The notes beneath the pieces were generated by a model, which ran no database searches, was not told the DNA's origin, and was given only the letters and a program-made list of their open reading frames with translations. Below are positions 23,001 to 38,800 of a stretch of DNA of 64,000 nucleotides, one piece after another. How positions within the stretch are numbered: position 1 is the stretch's first letter; each line of letters begins with the position of its first letter. Both the position numbers and the translations under genes were made by a program. The DNA is from Lingula anatina (Eukaryota; Brachiopoda; Lingulata; Lingulida; Lingulidae). Where the stretch lies: positions 1 to 64,000 of the forward strand of contig NW_019776077.1 in assembly GCF_001039355.2 (NCBI RefSeq), given 5' to 3'.

Positions 23001-26000
23001 AGCCTAGACATGAGGAAGCCCATATTCCTTACCTCAAAATCAAAACTTCAGAGTTGATGTTTATTGACTGTTATCTAACCCATTTGACCTTCACCAAATT
23101 GATTTAATAATTCCTGGGGCTCATGTCATGAAAAGCATTAATGATTGGATGTTGTACACATGCAGATTTAATTAGAGAAAGAAGATTGGGGAAAAGAGAG
23201 TAATTTCAAGCAACAGTTCAAAAAGGATTGTATTTTTTTTTTCGCTTAATCCTTTGAAATTGGTAAAAAAAAAAACCTTTCTGTATATTGACAAAGGTGG
23301 GTTTTGTGTGAATTTGATAAATCACATTCTTATTTACATTTCTTCATTGTCTTCCAAATATTAAAAATTGTCTTTTAATAGTAATTAAAAGTAAAAATTC
23401 CAAGATTTTGCTTATAAAATGTAAATTTTTAAAAAATGAGCAAAAGTCTTGAATATAACATCCTAAAATGTGTACTTTCAATTCCTTTTGAAAAAAATTT
23501 AAAATTGGAGTAATATGGCAATCTCTAGGCTGTAACATTAAAAGCCTTGCTGGAATATTTTGGATGTTTTGTAATCTTTTAATCTTATTGTCTGGACATC
23601 CAAATAGTACAAAATTGCAGTAGTCCAGTCTAGAAGTAACCACAAAGGTATAACAGTAGCGGCAGATGATTGATTCAGATAGTTCCTTTTCGTGCCAATA
23701 TTCCGAATTTAAACAAGACTTAGTAATGTTCATGGGTGGATCCAGATATATTTTCTGACAGTCTTTCAAATTATCTTTGTTGATTCATCATACATTTTTG
23801 ACTGCATTCCTACAGAAAAAATTAGATACCCATTAATGTGAACTTGAAAAAATCTGACCGTCTTCCGGAAGACCCAGAAGATGACCCCAATCTGCCCCTG
23901 ATGTTGGAGATCCGTCTTTTCCCATTTTGTTTAATTGCGTGCAGTAATGGATCAAAGGCACACCTCTATATATTTCTAACAGAATACTGGCTTTTGCTCA
24001 CATAATGCAATTTGACAAGGAATACGTATAACTGTTCATTTGGTTCTTAAAGCAAATAGTTGAGTTTGGAATTCCAAAAACTACCAGTCAAAAAGATCAA
24101 ACTGTCCATGATGTTGAGGAGAAAGGGAATGTGTTTGGATGCTAAATTTTCATGAATGGCACATTAAAGTTTGCAAATAAAAAAGAAAAAAACTACAGTC
24201 TAACACAAGTCAATCAATCAACATATCAATATATCAATACTCTCAAAGCAAACATTTTAAGCTTTGTGATGCACACCAAAAACAGGGATTCTACTTGAAG
24301 ATCTCACAAGAAGACTTCACTTGTAAACAATTACTCAGCAGAGAGATGAATAATTATTTCATCTCCCTGAAGAGTTTAATGTAATTTCCAGTGTTAAACA
24401 ACATTCTAGGGATGAACCTGTTTTACAAGTTGTAAACAATGTGGTCTGCAGAATTTCCTGTTCTGTGTCCAACATGTTTAATTTAGTTCACATTGGCAAA
24501 AGTTCTTGATAAAAATAGCATGCAGGGTCAATTTTTAAATTTCCAAACAGTTATACCTAGTAGGAATGAGTATCTGAGAATATTCCAGTTTACACTAACT
24601 TTTTTTATTTTCTCTTGTTCATCAATGCCAGTGCTTTTCTAAATTGTTTCCCCTTATTTAAGATGATACACTGTTTATCCCTTAGGATCTCTCCCAATGA
24701 ATTTGTTTTTCTCCCTCATCCATTTTACTATTTTTAACTTGTTTAATTACAGTTTTATTAATTTTTTTTTCAGAATGCTCAGGTCTTTAACTTTCCAGAT
24801 ATTGACAAAGAAACAAAACAGGTAAGCAAATAGTGACAGGAAATATACTGATGCACTACATCTGTGAAAATTATTCCAGATTTTACAAGTAGAAGTAGAC
24901 AGTGTTTTGACAAAGCAAGTATTATGGTTATTGTACGGTTTGCACTAGGTACTGAACTTAGGGGTCTTTGGACTTCTACTGACAGAAATGGGGAGAGGTT
25001 GTTGAAGAAGTCATTGTGTTCAAAATTTAGAGGTACTAGTAATTTTTTATACTAGTTACAGTAATGCTTCAGGGACCCTGACGAGTTATGGTAATGAAAC
25101 ACCTGTAAGGGTTCATTCCCATTGAAGCTGTCAGTTTACCTAAATTGATCCGATCCGTGGGGACTCGCGCTGAATGCAATCAGCTGAACAGATTAACATG
25201 CCTCTTGTATGTATATTTCCAACATACCTGTATAGTCATCAGTTTTTCTGTATTCTATTCAACATAAGATGGGGGCATGGTAATCTGTTAAACTGATTGC
25301 ATTCAGGGCGAGTCTCTGCTGATTTGGATCAATTTATGTAGACTGATAGTTTCAGTGGGAATTGACCCTACATTGTCATGATGATCTACATATTATCTGT
25401 TGTTCAGCATTTGAACACATGTAAGCTATGGATGTAGATTGTGAGATTTCATGTTTTTCAAATTCAGTATATATTCATTTTAGTAAGTGTGTTCATGACA
25501 TTAAGCGGTAATTTCACCACCACAGCAATATCAATCCTTGAAAATTCTCCAATTTGCCAATTAATTGAGACATTTTTGTATCATGCCTCATTAAACCTGT
25601 TGTAATATATACTAATCTTGCATGATAAGTTCGTGTTATGTAATGAAATACACTGATTATGACGGGAAACAATTTCAAAGGAGAATTTTCAAGTAGCAAT
25701 GATGGTGACTATCTTGGTTTCTGTTATGAAGCCTTTTTTTTTTCAAATGAATCCATTTTGATGAAGACTTTGATCAAGCTTGTTTTGCCTGAAAACAAAT
25801 AACTTTTTGAAGTTCTTCAGCAAGAATGAACTTACTATTTACAAGGAAAAAAACATTAATTTTTGTTTAAGCCACGTTGTCATGTACTGTATGTTAAGTC
25901 CTCTCACTGGAATTATAAAATATCCTAATTTGTCTTTCAGCAAATTGTTAAAGTAGCCCTTGCTCATCTGAACGACCCCACATACCAAGAAGCCTATGTC

Positions 26001-26839
26001 CCCTTTCTAGAGACCCTGAGGATTCTAAGCCGGGACAAAGCCGGTCTGGAAGCACTGACTACAGATGAGCTGTTGAAGACAATGGTAAAACTGGCTGGAT
26101 TAGAGTGCTTCTCTCATGAAGAAGGTGAACAAGGAAATGGACCCAGTCAACAAGGAAATCCCCAAGGTAATGGAAAGACATCAAGATGATCCAGTTACCC
26201 TGAAGAGCGTGGGTTTATACTATAGGAAATTTGTGTTGCTGATATGTTGAACAAGTACAAATTGACTTTATCGTCATCGTTGTGGAAGTAAGAGTAAAAC
26301 AGTTCTGCATCACTTATTGTTTTTTTTTCTCTTTAAATAATTTAGCAGGACATGATTTCATGATTTCATTTGCATCGCCACATTGACTTTATTTGAAAGT
26401 GTGGGAGTCTAATGCATTACTGATATGAAGAAGTGTAATGATTATGAACATTGCCATAAGAGTAGAGATAGTATATCTTTCATACTGTATAAGAAATGAC
26501 TTGTTAGAGGTTACCAGTTACACTGATACAGTACATTTAAATGCACAGATTTCTTCATTTGGCATAGAGCCAGTTCCAGAACATGATATAATGATGAAGA
26601 AGAACTATTCATTTCAGTGAATGTATTTTAATCTCATTCAGTTATTTATGGAAATAGAAGTCATTCACGAGGTGGCAGTTGCCTTTCTTATTGAAAACAG
26701 TTTGTTGTTTTTCTTTAACAAAATTTAACAGCATGATAAATTCCAGTTTTAGCAGACCTAACAGAAAACTACATTGATGGAATGTGTGTCATATGCTGTA
26801 CTTGAAAACCCTCCAGTATGTAAGATGTGGCAAGATAAT

Positions 26840-26887
<48 letters not shown>

Positions 26888-29800
26888 TTATCCATGAACT
26901 TGCAAACACAAGAAATTCACTTGCAGATTTTCTCGAAAAGATACACCAATACATCATATTTGATCTCTGATCCTACCTAACACATGGAAGATTGAATGCT
27001 TATTAACTACACTATATATAAATCTTTTATAAGGCTATTATACATAAGAGGAAATTGCTTGAAAGCAAATATTCAGGGGTTTATAGCGTGCTGGTAATAT
27101 CCGTTTTTTTTTCTCTGTGAAACCTACTGAATTTGATTACATACTTGACTCATCCATGTACAGCAAATAAACATATGTGCCATTAAAAGGTATTCTTTAT
27201 GCAGCTTCAAGAAGACAGTGCTGCCATTGTTGGATTGAGACTTGCACTCAGTATGTAGGGCATTCTTAAATAATTTAGGAAACTTTCCCTCATTGAAACC
27301 AGCAACAGACCTGTCTTAGTCTCTCACTTAACTCCAGTACCTTAATGGATGCATAAAGCAAGGGTCATAAAATGTCTGCTTTGATGCACACATTGTAAGC
27401 AAGAGAGTAATATGAGCCATGTTTTAAATGTTTGATGTATTCAATCAAAATGGTCCCAGTCAATATAGGATGATAATCAGTTCTATAATGTTCTATAGGT
27501 ATGCTTGAATCAGGTTTTGAATTCATTGGTTTAAGTACACTGTGAGAACTAAATTATACACGGTTATAAATGGTAAATTCCATGAAAATATTTTGTTTAT
27601 ATTTAAGTATAAATATATACTATTTAGTATTTTATTTACTAAGTTATTTTATTATTTATTTATTTATTTTTTTGGAGGAGGGATGAAGTTGTTTGTCATG
27701 TTCAAGTCTTATTATGTATGAAATCTGAAAAAGAACTAAAAAAAAAACAAAAAAAACTGCTGTATGTTTTATAGAACTCTTACTGAATTTGACCAGGTTT
27801 AAATCACTGTACATTACAAGTATTATCATTTTATTTTCAGTGGTCATTGAAGCTCAGAAATGTTTGTGTAATCTCATCTTTAACAGTTCCAGTGCCCAAC
27901 GAATATGCTGGTAAGTTTATAACCATGATGTTTGAGAGAGAGAGAGAGAGAGAGAGGGGGGATTTTTTATGCAGTAAGCATGCATCAATGCTGGCAGTCG
28001 GCCAGTATGGTCCCTGTGAACCTAATGTTCAGCCAGCAGCACAGACATTTGAGTGCATTGTCATTTTGTTGCCAACCCACAGATAATTCGATTATTGTGC
28101 AATATATTCCCTTAGGAATCAACTAGCCCAGGTTCCATAGTTTTGTCATGTCCACAGACTTTGTGCTGATGAGTATCATGAAGGTGGCAGATATAGAATG
28201 ACTGGCATTCTTTGGCTGCAGCCAGCATTGTTTTCACTAAATTTTTTATTAGACTCACTATCTCTGGGCAAAGGCTTAAAGAGTCAAATTCTCAGCATAT
28301 TAGGCTGTTGGGTGATTGAGTTAATTCACGCTCCTCATTGTGACACTAGTATGCCATTTATCTGTTTCTTGGAGTCAGTTCAAAAAGTATATTAGTTAAT
28401 TAAAATGATGCCGATTGCAGCGTTGTTCTCCTACTTGACCATTAGTATTTATGCTTTCTTAACTGTGTGTGTCCAGAGGTGATGGGCTGGTGATAAAAAA
28501 ATTTTAACTCCATGGAAAACCAGATGTGGTTTCACAGTGCTGTTTGAGTATGTGACTGTAGGCTCTAGATACAGATATATGAGCCAACTTTTCAGTGGTA
28601 GAAGGTATCCTACCCACATTTGAAAATTTCTTAAAGTCGTATCTTTATCCTGAAATTAATCTGAAGCTTACCTAATGTTGTTATATTTCCTTCTGAACCT
28701 TAGATCCTTGCAAGGTCCATGTCATGGTATCTGACTACTTTATGCAAGAAATAAAAGTGTCTATATTATACATGATATAAGGTCAAGATACAAAAACAAA
28801 CATTTTGTGTGTGTTATGATATGAAAATGAGACCATTCCCGATTCTGTGCGATTTGTATTTTTGTGATACCAAAAGATGGATTTCATTCTAAATGACTGG
28901 CTTGTCAAAAAAGTATTTGTTTTCTTTTTCTCCAATGTAAATTGCTTGGAATATTTGATGGGATATGCATGTACCAGCATGAGGTTATGCAGTGCTGTTA
29001 TAAACTTGCTGATGTAACAGCATGCTGCGATTATATGGGTTTAAATAAAAAAGTATTGAAGTTGATGATAAACTTTAAAAAAAAAAGAAATGTTAGTAAT
29101 TTAGATATGGAAACATTTGTTGATGGGATAATCAACAGTCAGTTAATGGTAGCACTTTAAAATGTTTTGTTGAAGAATGTTGCTATGAACAGTGCATGTG
29201 TTTCATCTTTTTGAGTTGCCCTAACTGTGCTGTGTGATACTGATGTTGTTATTGGAGATTTTCTATTTCAAAGCTACAGCTTTGCTTCAATGTCAAATTT
29301 GACTGCATGTTACAGACGGTTTCTCTATTTGTGATGGTTTCTTATTTTTATGAACAAGATTTTCAGGGTTTCTAGCCCCTCTTTCTGATTATTTTATCTA
29401 AAAAGTCCGTTAAAAAATAATATTATGAAAGTGCCTTATTTTTTTTTAGAATAAGGTAAGCTTCTTGGCAAGTTCCACACAATATACATCCAGTTATGAT
29501 ATTATCCTAAAGGTTCATTTGATGCAACATTTAATCATTACATCTTTTGACTGCCTTTATTACCTTCAATTTTTGCAATAGGAAATGAAGACGTTGAGGC
29601 AGAAATTGTATAGCACCTCACTCTAACACACCTGTACTGTGTGCCATAAAATACTTCCTTTTCATCTGGCATTCAATGTAAATCTAGTGCGTTTTTTTTT
29701 TTCAAACCAATTCATTCTGTTTAAGGATAGAAACTCGTTTGTTATGACAAAGATATGTCTTGCTCTTCAGAGGGCTTTTATTAATTAATTATTGCCTTCA

Positions 29801-32800
29801 GCAGATTCAGAATGTTACTTATTTCTGATACCATTTGATAATATTGTATTTTTTGTCATTTCCAAAGAAAAAAGGGTTAATGGAATGACTTTTTTCTAAT
29901 ACACTTGTAAGTATCGTTTTCTTAATGTTTTTTTCATTATTGGGGATTTTTGTTAAATCTTTCAGTAATCTTAGGTTTGAACAATACATAAAGCCAATAT
30001 GCAATCTTATATTAGTTTTTTTTGTTGACTTTCATCATCAGAAATATATAGCCTATACAGTGTGAACTGTTACCCAGCCTATACATAATGGTTTGATTCA
30101 GTGGTGGCCTGGGAATATAATGAAGTGCATATTGCATGACATTTTAATAAGTCCAAAATTAAATAGATTGCACAGAATAGACACCCTGATCAGTTGAAAT
30201 AAGATCATTAAATGTTGCCATTGCATTAACCCACTGTTACTATAGCAATCAAATTGAATATTCACTTTCGAGGGAATTGATGGACAAAATTTTCATGGAT
30301 ATTATTATCAGCCTGTGAAAGAGCAATCCTAAGCTATAATTAACGGGGACTGTGTGAATTTGTATTGAATACATGCAAACAATGTGGATAATGTTTCTTT
30401 TATAGGGTTGTTATATATTCAGTAGAAGTGATGGCATTAAATAAGATGCTTTGTGGATATTCTGTCAAGTTATTATTTTTCTGCTTTGTTTTTGACATAC
30501 CTGTATGTGCCTTCAAGAATTGTTGCTTCTCGAAAAATACAATTATATATTCTGATATGAAATTCATTGCCAATTTTCTGTTATCTGGTATTGATTTATA
30601 AATTTTTTCATATTTCTTTTTGGAAGGGGGATCCTACAAGCAAAGTGCCTCATAGCTGACACGTGAAATCTATTGTTTTGTGGTATCTGCTTTTGAAGCT
30701 GTTTTGGTAATCAGTAATTTAAAAGTGAATATAGAAAATGACATTATGTAGAAAATTGGTTTTTAAACCCCATAGATATTAGTTATCAGGATATTTTTTC
30801 TTATTTATATAATACCTAACCTTAACTGCACACTGACCAGAAATGGTTTTGTTACAAAATACATTTGGCCCTAGAAGTTAGTAAACCATGATCACTCTTG
30901 AAAAGATCACAGCTATCAGGAGACGGTTATTGATTTGTGGTCAGGATATAGTTCCAAGCAATATTGCTTATGCTTTGCTGAGATTTCTTTCCCCTGCTTC
31001 TGGGCTGTAGCTACTGTGATATGTCCATTAGGTTGTCCATGTGCTTGGCAGTGATATAAACAAAAGCTTTAGAGAGATGCATGGCCCTGGCAGAGACAGA
31101 AATAAAGAATATCTTTTTTTGCCATATGTTTTGGGGAAAATGTGTTAGGCAGTTTGAAACCATAAGAATCAGACATTTTATATCTGTATCTTTTACACCT
31201 GAAGTCCATTATGTTTGTTGCCTTGGTTTGTTCTCAGGACTGCTTTGATATAAAGATATTAGGTAGTTTTTTCCAAAATCGCTCAGTTTGTCAAGGGAAC
31301 CATCATGTTAAAAAAGGTGTTTGTATAGGCTTGCCATATAACACATATTATCAGACCATGAAGTCGCAATTTAAGTTAAAAATATGGCTATGGAAATCAC
31401 TAATTTGTGGATCCAAGTCACAAACAGCAATTATCACCTATGAGGCCTGCATTACACTCATCCTTTAACCTGCTTTATATTTAGATCTCTTTGTGAACAT
31501 ATTCTTTATAGTGAGGATCCTCGCTTTTTTAAAGTCATTATATTTGAATAAGAATTACTTTGAAATTGAATTTGCATCAATATTTGTAGATATTTCAATC
31601 ATGATGCTTGATCTGTACTATTGAACATTATATTTGTTCTATCTTGATTTTTTTCTTTTTTGCATAGAAGGTGTTTGTGTCTTTTTCTATTGCATAACAT
31701 GCAAATGATGATTATATTGATGCATTATTTTTTCTAGCAACAATGGTTGTGTGGAAGGCATTGTTCAAAGATTGAAAACTTACAAAGATCCAGAACTTCA
31801 ACATGAAATAAAGGTTAGTGAATTAATAATGCTTCATTTACAGGAGTGTTGATGGTTCTCCTTTGCCTAGTAACCTGGAACTGTCTCCCAATAACCAGTT
31901 AGATCTGTTGGCCAGGATTGAAAACTTTTTGCCCTATGTAACATTGTGCTCTTTATGGTCTGGTATTGTTTCAGAAGGCTCTCTAGACCAAAAACCTGTA
32001 AAAGTATAAAGGCATTGATGCACTGACATTTTTTTGTATGTTAAATTCAGCAATTGCAAAAAGACCATGAAATTTGAAATGGTGCCAGCAACTAATAAAT
32101 GGCGAGTGATAATGATGAGCTTCAACTAGTCCATGCCAAATTAAAAAAAAAAACTTTTAAGAAAAATGTCTTTCAATATTGCATTTTAAGTGCATGAGTG
32201 GTATGACAGTTTCATTGGGTAGAAGATTAAAAATGCGATCAAAATTCATTTTCAAAGAGTATTTCATGCCAAGATCTTTAAGTGCTGTACTTTTGTTATG
32301 GAGTAAAAAACCAGTATCAGGACATTTCCGGTAAATCCAACCTGATGGCCAAATCCTCCCAGGTTTTTACTTCATTATGAAGCATATGTTGCCCTATACT
32401 TCTCGCTGCTCAGTAGCAATTTCTTTTTGCAGTCTTCTCATTTTGCAAGTAATAGTCAGTAAAGGGCTGCATCGTACATGTATACTGTAATAAATCAATT
32501 CCGATCAAAGCATTGATGATTTTGGTTGCATTCCACTCTGATTTAATCAAACCGTTTGCAGAATACCTTCAGGAAATAGAAGGTTAGTATGTATCCACTT
32601 GCTACATGCTTTTTAATTTAAATGGTTGGATAATTATAGGATACCCCTGTATGATCCAGATGTTCATAACAATCAAACTGTTAGTTCCTGAAATTAGTCC
32701 TAAAACTGCCTTAGTGAAAACTGAGCTGAATGATTCCTGTGCCGTGTCAGTGAAGCAACTACTTACGAATAGGTGTGGCACATTTATGTCATATTTTTTT

Positions 32801-35800
32801 ACCATATTTAAATGTCAGTAAGTACAAGTGATGGGTTGAATTTCACAAATCAGTGATTCCTGTGGTGATGATGAACATATATGATGAAAGATTTCAGTAG
32901 TTTCATGCTGTTCCTGTGCTTCTCTAAATTTAAGTAGAAATTTTAACAAATATGGCACTGGCAGTTCTGCTATAAAAAAAGCATTAGGATAGTTCAGATA
33001 TTTTTTTAATATTTATGTTCTGTTATGAGATGTTATTCATTAATTTTCATGCTTGAATAAAATTAATAAATTGATAATGCACATGAGTGCTATTCACTCT
33101 TGGCTGTGGCTGCATTTCCAGATTAATTGTGACTGAACTTCGTTTGTTCTATCTCAGCAGACCATTTCATATACAGGCCTTGTAAAGAAATTGCAGTTGT
33201 GATCCTGAGCCACAGATTTGTGATCTTGAATGCTGAATTAATTACTTGAACTGTGATTTCTTGGAGGGAACATAAAAATATTTGTTGTACGTGTCACAAC
33301 ATATATCGTGAAGCACAAGTCAGCTGATCTTCCTGTTCAGCCCATTAGAATGTGCCAGACATTTTCAAGAAGGCATTATTCCCATATAATTACATGCTAT
33401 TGGTATAAATAGTAAATTATAAAAATACATCAGTTTGATTTGTTTTATACTTTTACTGGGCCTCAGTGTGAAAGTCAGGAATCCTTTCTCTTTCATCATA
33501 GACAAAGAAATTGGAAAAAAACATTATTCTTTTTCCTCTTCCAAAACCTTTATTTGAGGTTCCTTGAATCTTTTGAGGTACGTTGAATCTTTTGTTCAAA
33601 GTCAAGAAAAAGAACCCTTATGTAAACAAGGAGAGGCCTGAATAAAATTGGCCATATTGTTTGTTCAAGATGTACATTGCGATGCTCGCAACATGACATG
33701 AACACAGTTCAAGGCATTAATTTAGCATTTGCAATCACAAACCCACATCTAGTGATCACTAATATAAATTATTGGTTATAAGATCTCATATAATCCCTCA
33801 CCATAGGAAACTTATCCAATACCTGTGTGGCCCCAACCACCATCAATGTAAATAAGACCTACAAGTATTTTGTTTGATTAGTTCCACTTGCTTATCAGAC
33901 AGTATCACACCATATGCTAAGAAAGCACTACCAAGAATGAGAAAGCTACTGTGACTATAGCAATATCCTAAATGACTTTTTATTTCGTCTAGAAGACATA
34001 AGAAACAGCAACTGGTGTCAAGACATTCCCCACACAGCATTAACTCAAACAATTTATTTTTATCATAATATGAAAACTGCGAGGCTGTATATAAAGTACA
34101 CTGATGTATTATAGATTTACTTTTTTTATATGAGTCTAACCAAGCATGACTTAAGTGTAGCAATTAACTATGCACATGCACAGTGCTCATTTACTGAGAG
34201 ATCACAGTTTTTTTCTCAGTATCTGACAAGATAAGGCAGCCTGCTGTCACGTCAGGCTCTTAATTGGTAATCTGGCCTGTAGGAGACATCACTTTTGCTC
34301 TACTTCATCGGCTTAATGTATTAAATGTGTATAATCTGTGGACATATTTAGGTCTGGCGCATAGAGATTCTTTCAAAGGTGTCTACATATTTCTGATGTT
34401 TCAGTTGAAATTAACTTGACCCCTCATTTATCCATAAAAAATAAAATATATTCAGGGCAGAGATTTTTCTGACTATTGACAGTTTAGACTTTGACAATGA
34501 ACTGGAGATATTTTGAACGAGTGCTCTGCAAAATTAACAGCAGGTTATCACAGTATTACGTTTCTTTTCAGTGATGTGAGAAAGGTATTCTTTTTATCTA
34601 GATGGCATTTTATAAGTTATGTCAGAGGACCATTTTGAATGAATATCTTTGTTGTATTTCTTTGCTCTTTTCTCTGCTCATTAACTTGAACATGTCTAAA
34701 TGTTTTGACCTTGAAAATACCCAATCAACATTCTGCACTCTACACTTGCACTCTGCCAATCATAAGCAGAATGTTTTAATTATACTGGCTGTTCAGATAT
34801 AAAGCTCGTCTTTTTTTTTTTCTGAAAATTTCTTTTTTTACCCTTTAGTAATATTGCTTTCATGTGAGAACCATTTATTTGATATGTACATATAACTGGA
34901 GTACTCCCAGTGACAGAACAACAGGCCTTTGGTGATCATTACCATATGCTCTCTAAAAATGAACATAATGTGTATTTTATAATATTTCAACTTTAAAAGA
35001 TGATTTTCCTATTTTTGTTCTTTTCAGTTCTTCGACATGAGAATGTTGTTCTTGTTGACGGCCTTGTGTGCAGATATCAGGTATGCCTCTCTGACATCCA
35101 TGTAGTAATAAGCGGCGGTAATGTTTCAGTAGTAATAAGCAATAATAACATGATCACTCTCTTGAGTCCATTGTAATTAAATAAAACAGATAAATCAACT
35201 GGAAGGAGCATTGAGTGCCGAAACCGAAAAGTTGACATTTGGTTAGCTCCTTGGAAATATTTATAGATTTGTCTGTACACAACTAACTCAAGAAGGTTAT
35301 TCACTTCTTTGCATGAAATGAATTGTTTTACAGTTTAGAAAAATTGATTAATGGTAGCATATAAATCTACATTAGCGAGATTGATTCTAGATATTTGAGT
35401 TTCTTTTGATAGATATAAATGAAGAATTATTTGCAATAGTGCAGCTTGATAATTTATGAAATTAGTTCTTTGTGTTGTCAGTTGAAGAAACAGGGTACCA
35501 AGTATAAACCTTTATTGATATTGAAGGAAAAATTATAATTTTTATAATACAGATTCATTAAGAAGAACTTGCTTACAAAACCATTTCTTGTCAATGAGTG
35601 ATTAAATTATTTTTACACATTCAGTCTTTGGCATTTATCCTCTTTGCCATGGCTTGGTTTGTAATAGTATATATTTGCTCAAGCAAAGTCACCTACTTTT
35701 CATCAGTCAAATTATAAATTAGTTTAAAAAGATTCATGTTTTTTCTTCAACCAAAGTGAATGATCTTTTGATGCAAAAACTCCGTATTGTGAGCATTGGT

Positions 35801-38800
35801 AAGACAAACTGCTACACAGATGAAATTAGATCTTATATTACAGTTGACCAAGCATTGTCATAGTATATATCTGCACTGCCCACATTGATTCTAGATATCA
35901 GAATTTATTTCCATTCCCACTGGACTATCTGGCTCTAGTCCACTCAAGCTTGAAGATGGACCATTCACATTATGAAGTCTAACCTATTGATCTCGTCTGA
36001 GGCCTCCGTTTGACAGATAGGACTCAGATGACTACTTATTAACTGTTCATGCACAACTAGTTTGTGCTGCGCTGTGAGATTGGTTCAGGAAATACTCCCA
36101 GGCTGTGTTTACATGAGGGTTAGGAAAAGTGAATCTGAATTGGGCATATGCCAGTGGTTTCATCTAAAGCTTTTTGACTACTTTTAACTTAGTTTTGAGG
36201 TGCACTTGTTACCACCAATGTGACTCAAGAGCCCAGGAATTTATCCACTAGACAAGATGCTGTGCACAGACTGGCTTGATTATAAGTAGCAATGCTGCAT
36301 CATTTAAACCAATACAAATTCCACTCTCCAAGTGCAGTATGAACACTTCCCTAGATTCTCCATGCTTGTAGTCAGAGCCAGGGATGGGGGGTGGGGCACT
36401 CACGCAAAGCACCCTTTTCATCGGAAATTGGTTCATTCTGAATTAAAATTTGATCTAGATTTTATGTACTTTGAAAGGAACATCTAGGTTTCGCATTATA
36501 TGGGTCCATTATTTAAGAAAAAGAACCACTCCTTTGAAATTATTGGCTACAAGCCTCTCCTGAGTCATAATTTGCTAATAGTTAGTTTTTTCTCCTGATG
36601 TGCAAATATATCTTGATTTTAAGATACATGACTGTGAGTGAATGACCTAAGTCTCCTTTGGACAACCTTTAAAGCAGACATAACCTGATTTTCTTGAGCA
36701 GCACAGGTTTCAGTTGGATTACTGCAAGCAGCTATATCATTTAACTGCAAAATCTGATTGAAGCATAATAATATGATGACATTGTAGGCACATGAGTTCA
36801 AATTTAAATACCTCCAACTGTTCACACTCTCCACCATTATATACACTTCATGGATTACTGTGGACTAGTGGATTAATGTGCAAGTTGGACAATTAACTTG
36901 ACCTTTCTAGCGTGTAGATCACTTTTCAATTAAGATGCTAGATCTTGACAGGTATCCTTTCATATTGTAAGCTTCCTATATCCATTGGGTAGGCATGGCA
37001 TTTTTTCTTTGATTCACTCAGGTTATCACACATCAAAAGGCACTTAATATGAATTTAAAAGCCTTCATACTTGTTCACAATTGTCTGTCTGGTTTTTCTT
37101 CCTCTTTTTTCCCCCCTAAATATGTTATTAAAAATTCTGTGGAGTAAAGTATGGACATTACAATATAGATTACAGCCACTTTCATGTTGCTGTTACTCTT
37201 TTAACACAAAACAAAATACTTATGTTTCTTCTTATTTATGGATAGGCTCATCAGCTTGGTGTATATATGATGCAGTAAAAAAAAATCTCCAAACAAGCAG
37301 AGGAAATCTAACTTTATTGCAATTGCTGCAAGGCAGCTTCCCATAAGATCTTTGCTTTTATTAAAAGAACTTCATATGTACATGTATGCGACTTATGTAT
37401 TTATAACGTTCACAGGGTTATGAAAGTCTTGTATCTGCCCATTTTATTATCTTTCAGACCAAAACTCCGCACAGAACTGCATGGCTTAACATATCTGATA
37501 GAGGTGCTTGATCTCTGTCTCAAGGATTCAGCTGAACAAGGTCTGCCCATGTCTGATGCCGATGTGGACCTCTGTTGTGAAGTTCTCAAAATACTCTTTA
37601 ACCTGACAGTATCTATGGATAGATTTAATATAGATGAAGTAAGTGTAACCAGAATTATATAAGTCTAAGTCAATTTTGTTGAATTAGATCACAGATTGAG
37701 ATACTGTAAGCATGTCTGGTGAATGATGTTCAGAAATGTGTATTATGTAATTCATAATAACAGTTCATTGATCAGATAGTTAGTTGTTGTTTGATTGATT
37801 GCATCATTTAATCCTACAAACACCTGAACATCAGTTACAACTACATTACTTGAAATCCGTTGATTTGAATCTGATCTTTTAGGAAGAAGAGGCACATTGT
37901 CTGAGATTAGTCAGTCTGCTTCATGACCTCCTGGTTTGTAAAACTGTCACCCCAGAAAAAGGCGAAGAGCTTGTCAGGTATGTGCATTTCAGAGAGTGGA
38001 ACATTTGCATTTTTTTTTTGACTTGCCACATATCTTCCTGAATTAATGGGGATTGACACTAAATAATTCAGTGTTCATTTGGCTGTCTGTTCTTTTTTAA
38101 TCATTATTTTTTAGTGATATCTGGTATAACATTATGCAAGGCCTTTCACCTTTTTTTGGATCCTTTTAAAAAATTGTACTGTTTAAATCATGTATAAAAT
38201 TACATTTCATATGGTCCCCTACATCTGAAGATGGAAAACATTATTGACCAAAAAATGGGACTTTTCTCTTCTGATATTGTAGCCACACGGTAAATCTCCT
38301 GACCAACATGCCACGTGCCAGCTATGAGGAATTGCTCACTCCAATCAATGAGGGATCGTCTGCTGCTGCCTCTGGAGGAGCAGAAGATAACAAGCTGGAG
38401 TATGATGGGAATAATGTGGATGCTGTGGTCTCCTTACTACAATTCTTGGACAGACGATTAGAAAGGGTAAGTAAAAATCTGTTTTTTTTTTTTTTGTTTT
38501 TTTTGTTTTTTTTTTTCTTATGAGCAAAAGTGCTTTCTTAGGATAGCAAGTAGGTGTAGTGTTCTGTTTTTGCCTTATGTAATACCAGGTAGAGAAATGC
38601 TACGCTTTGCAAAACAAGCATTCTTTTTCATTAAGTCTGAAAATCTTTTGAACATAATTGAAAAAATTCACTGGTTCCTCACACCTCTAATAGTAAATGT
38701 ACAGCATTTTTAAATCTTAACAGTATTCTTTGTATTAACAGCACAATTCTTTCCAGCAGTCTCACAAGAATATCAAAGAGAGCCTCACTCCCATTCTCCA

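Larger units (their letters stand above)
20090..24773 (+). other. RIC8 intron 1 (4.7 kb)
   Basis: No coding exon seen. It contains a poly(C) run near 20387-20399, a diverged duplicated segment at about 21385-21505 and a LINE remnant at 23344-23769. The open frames here lack domains and splice context. Confidence 0.7.

Noticed and set aside
26769-26957. Frame with repeated Val-Cys
   Set aside because: Translation of the (AC)n microsatellite.
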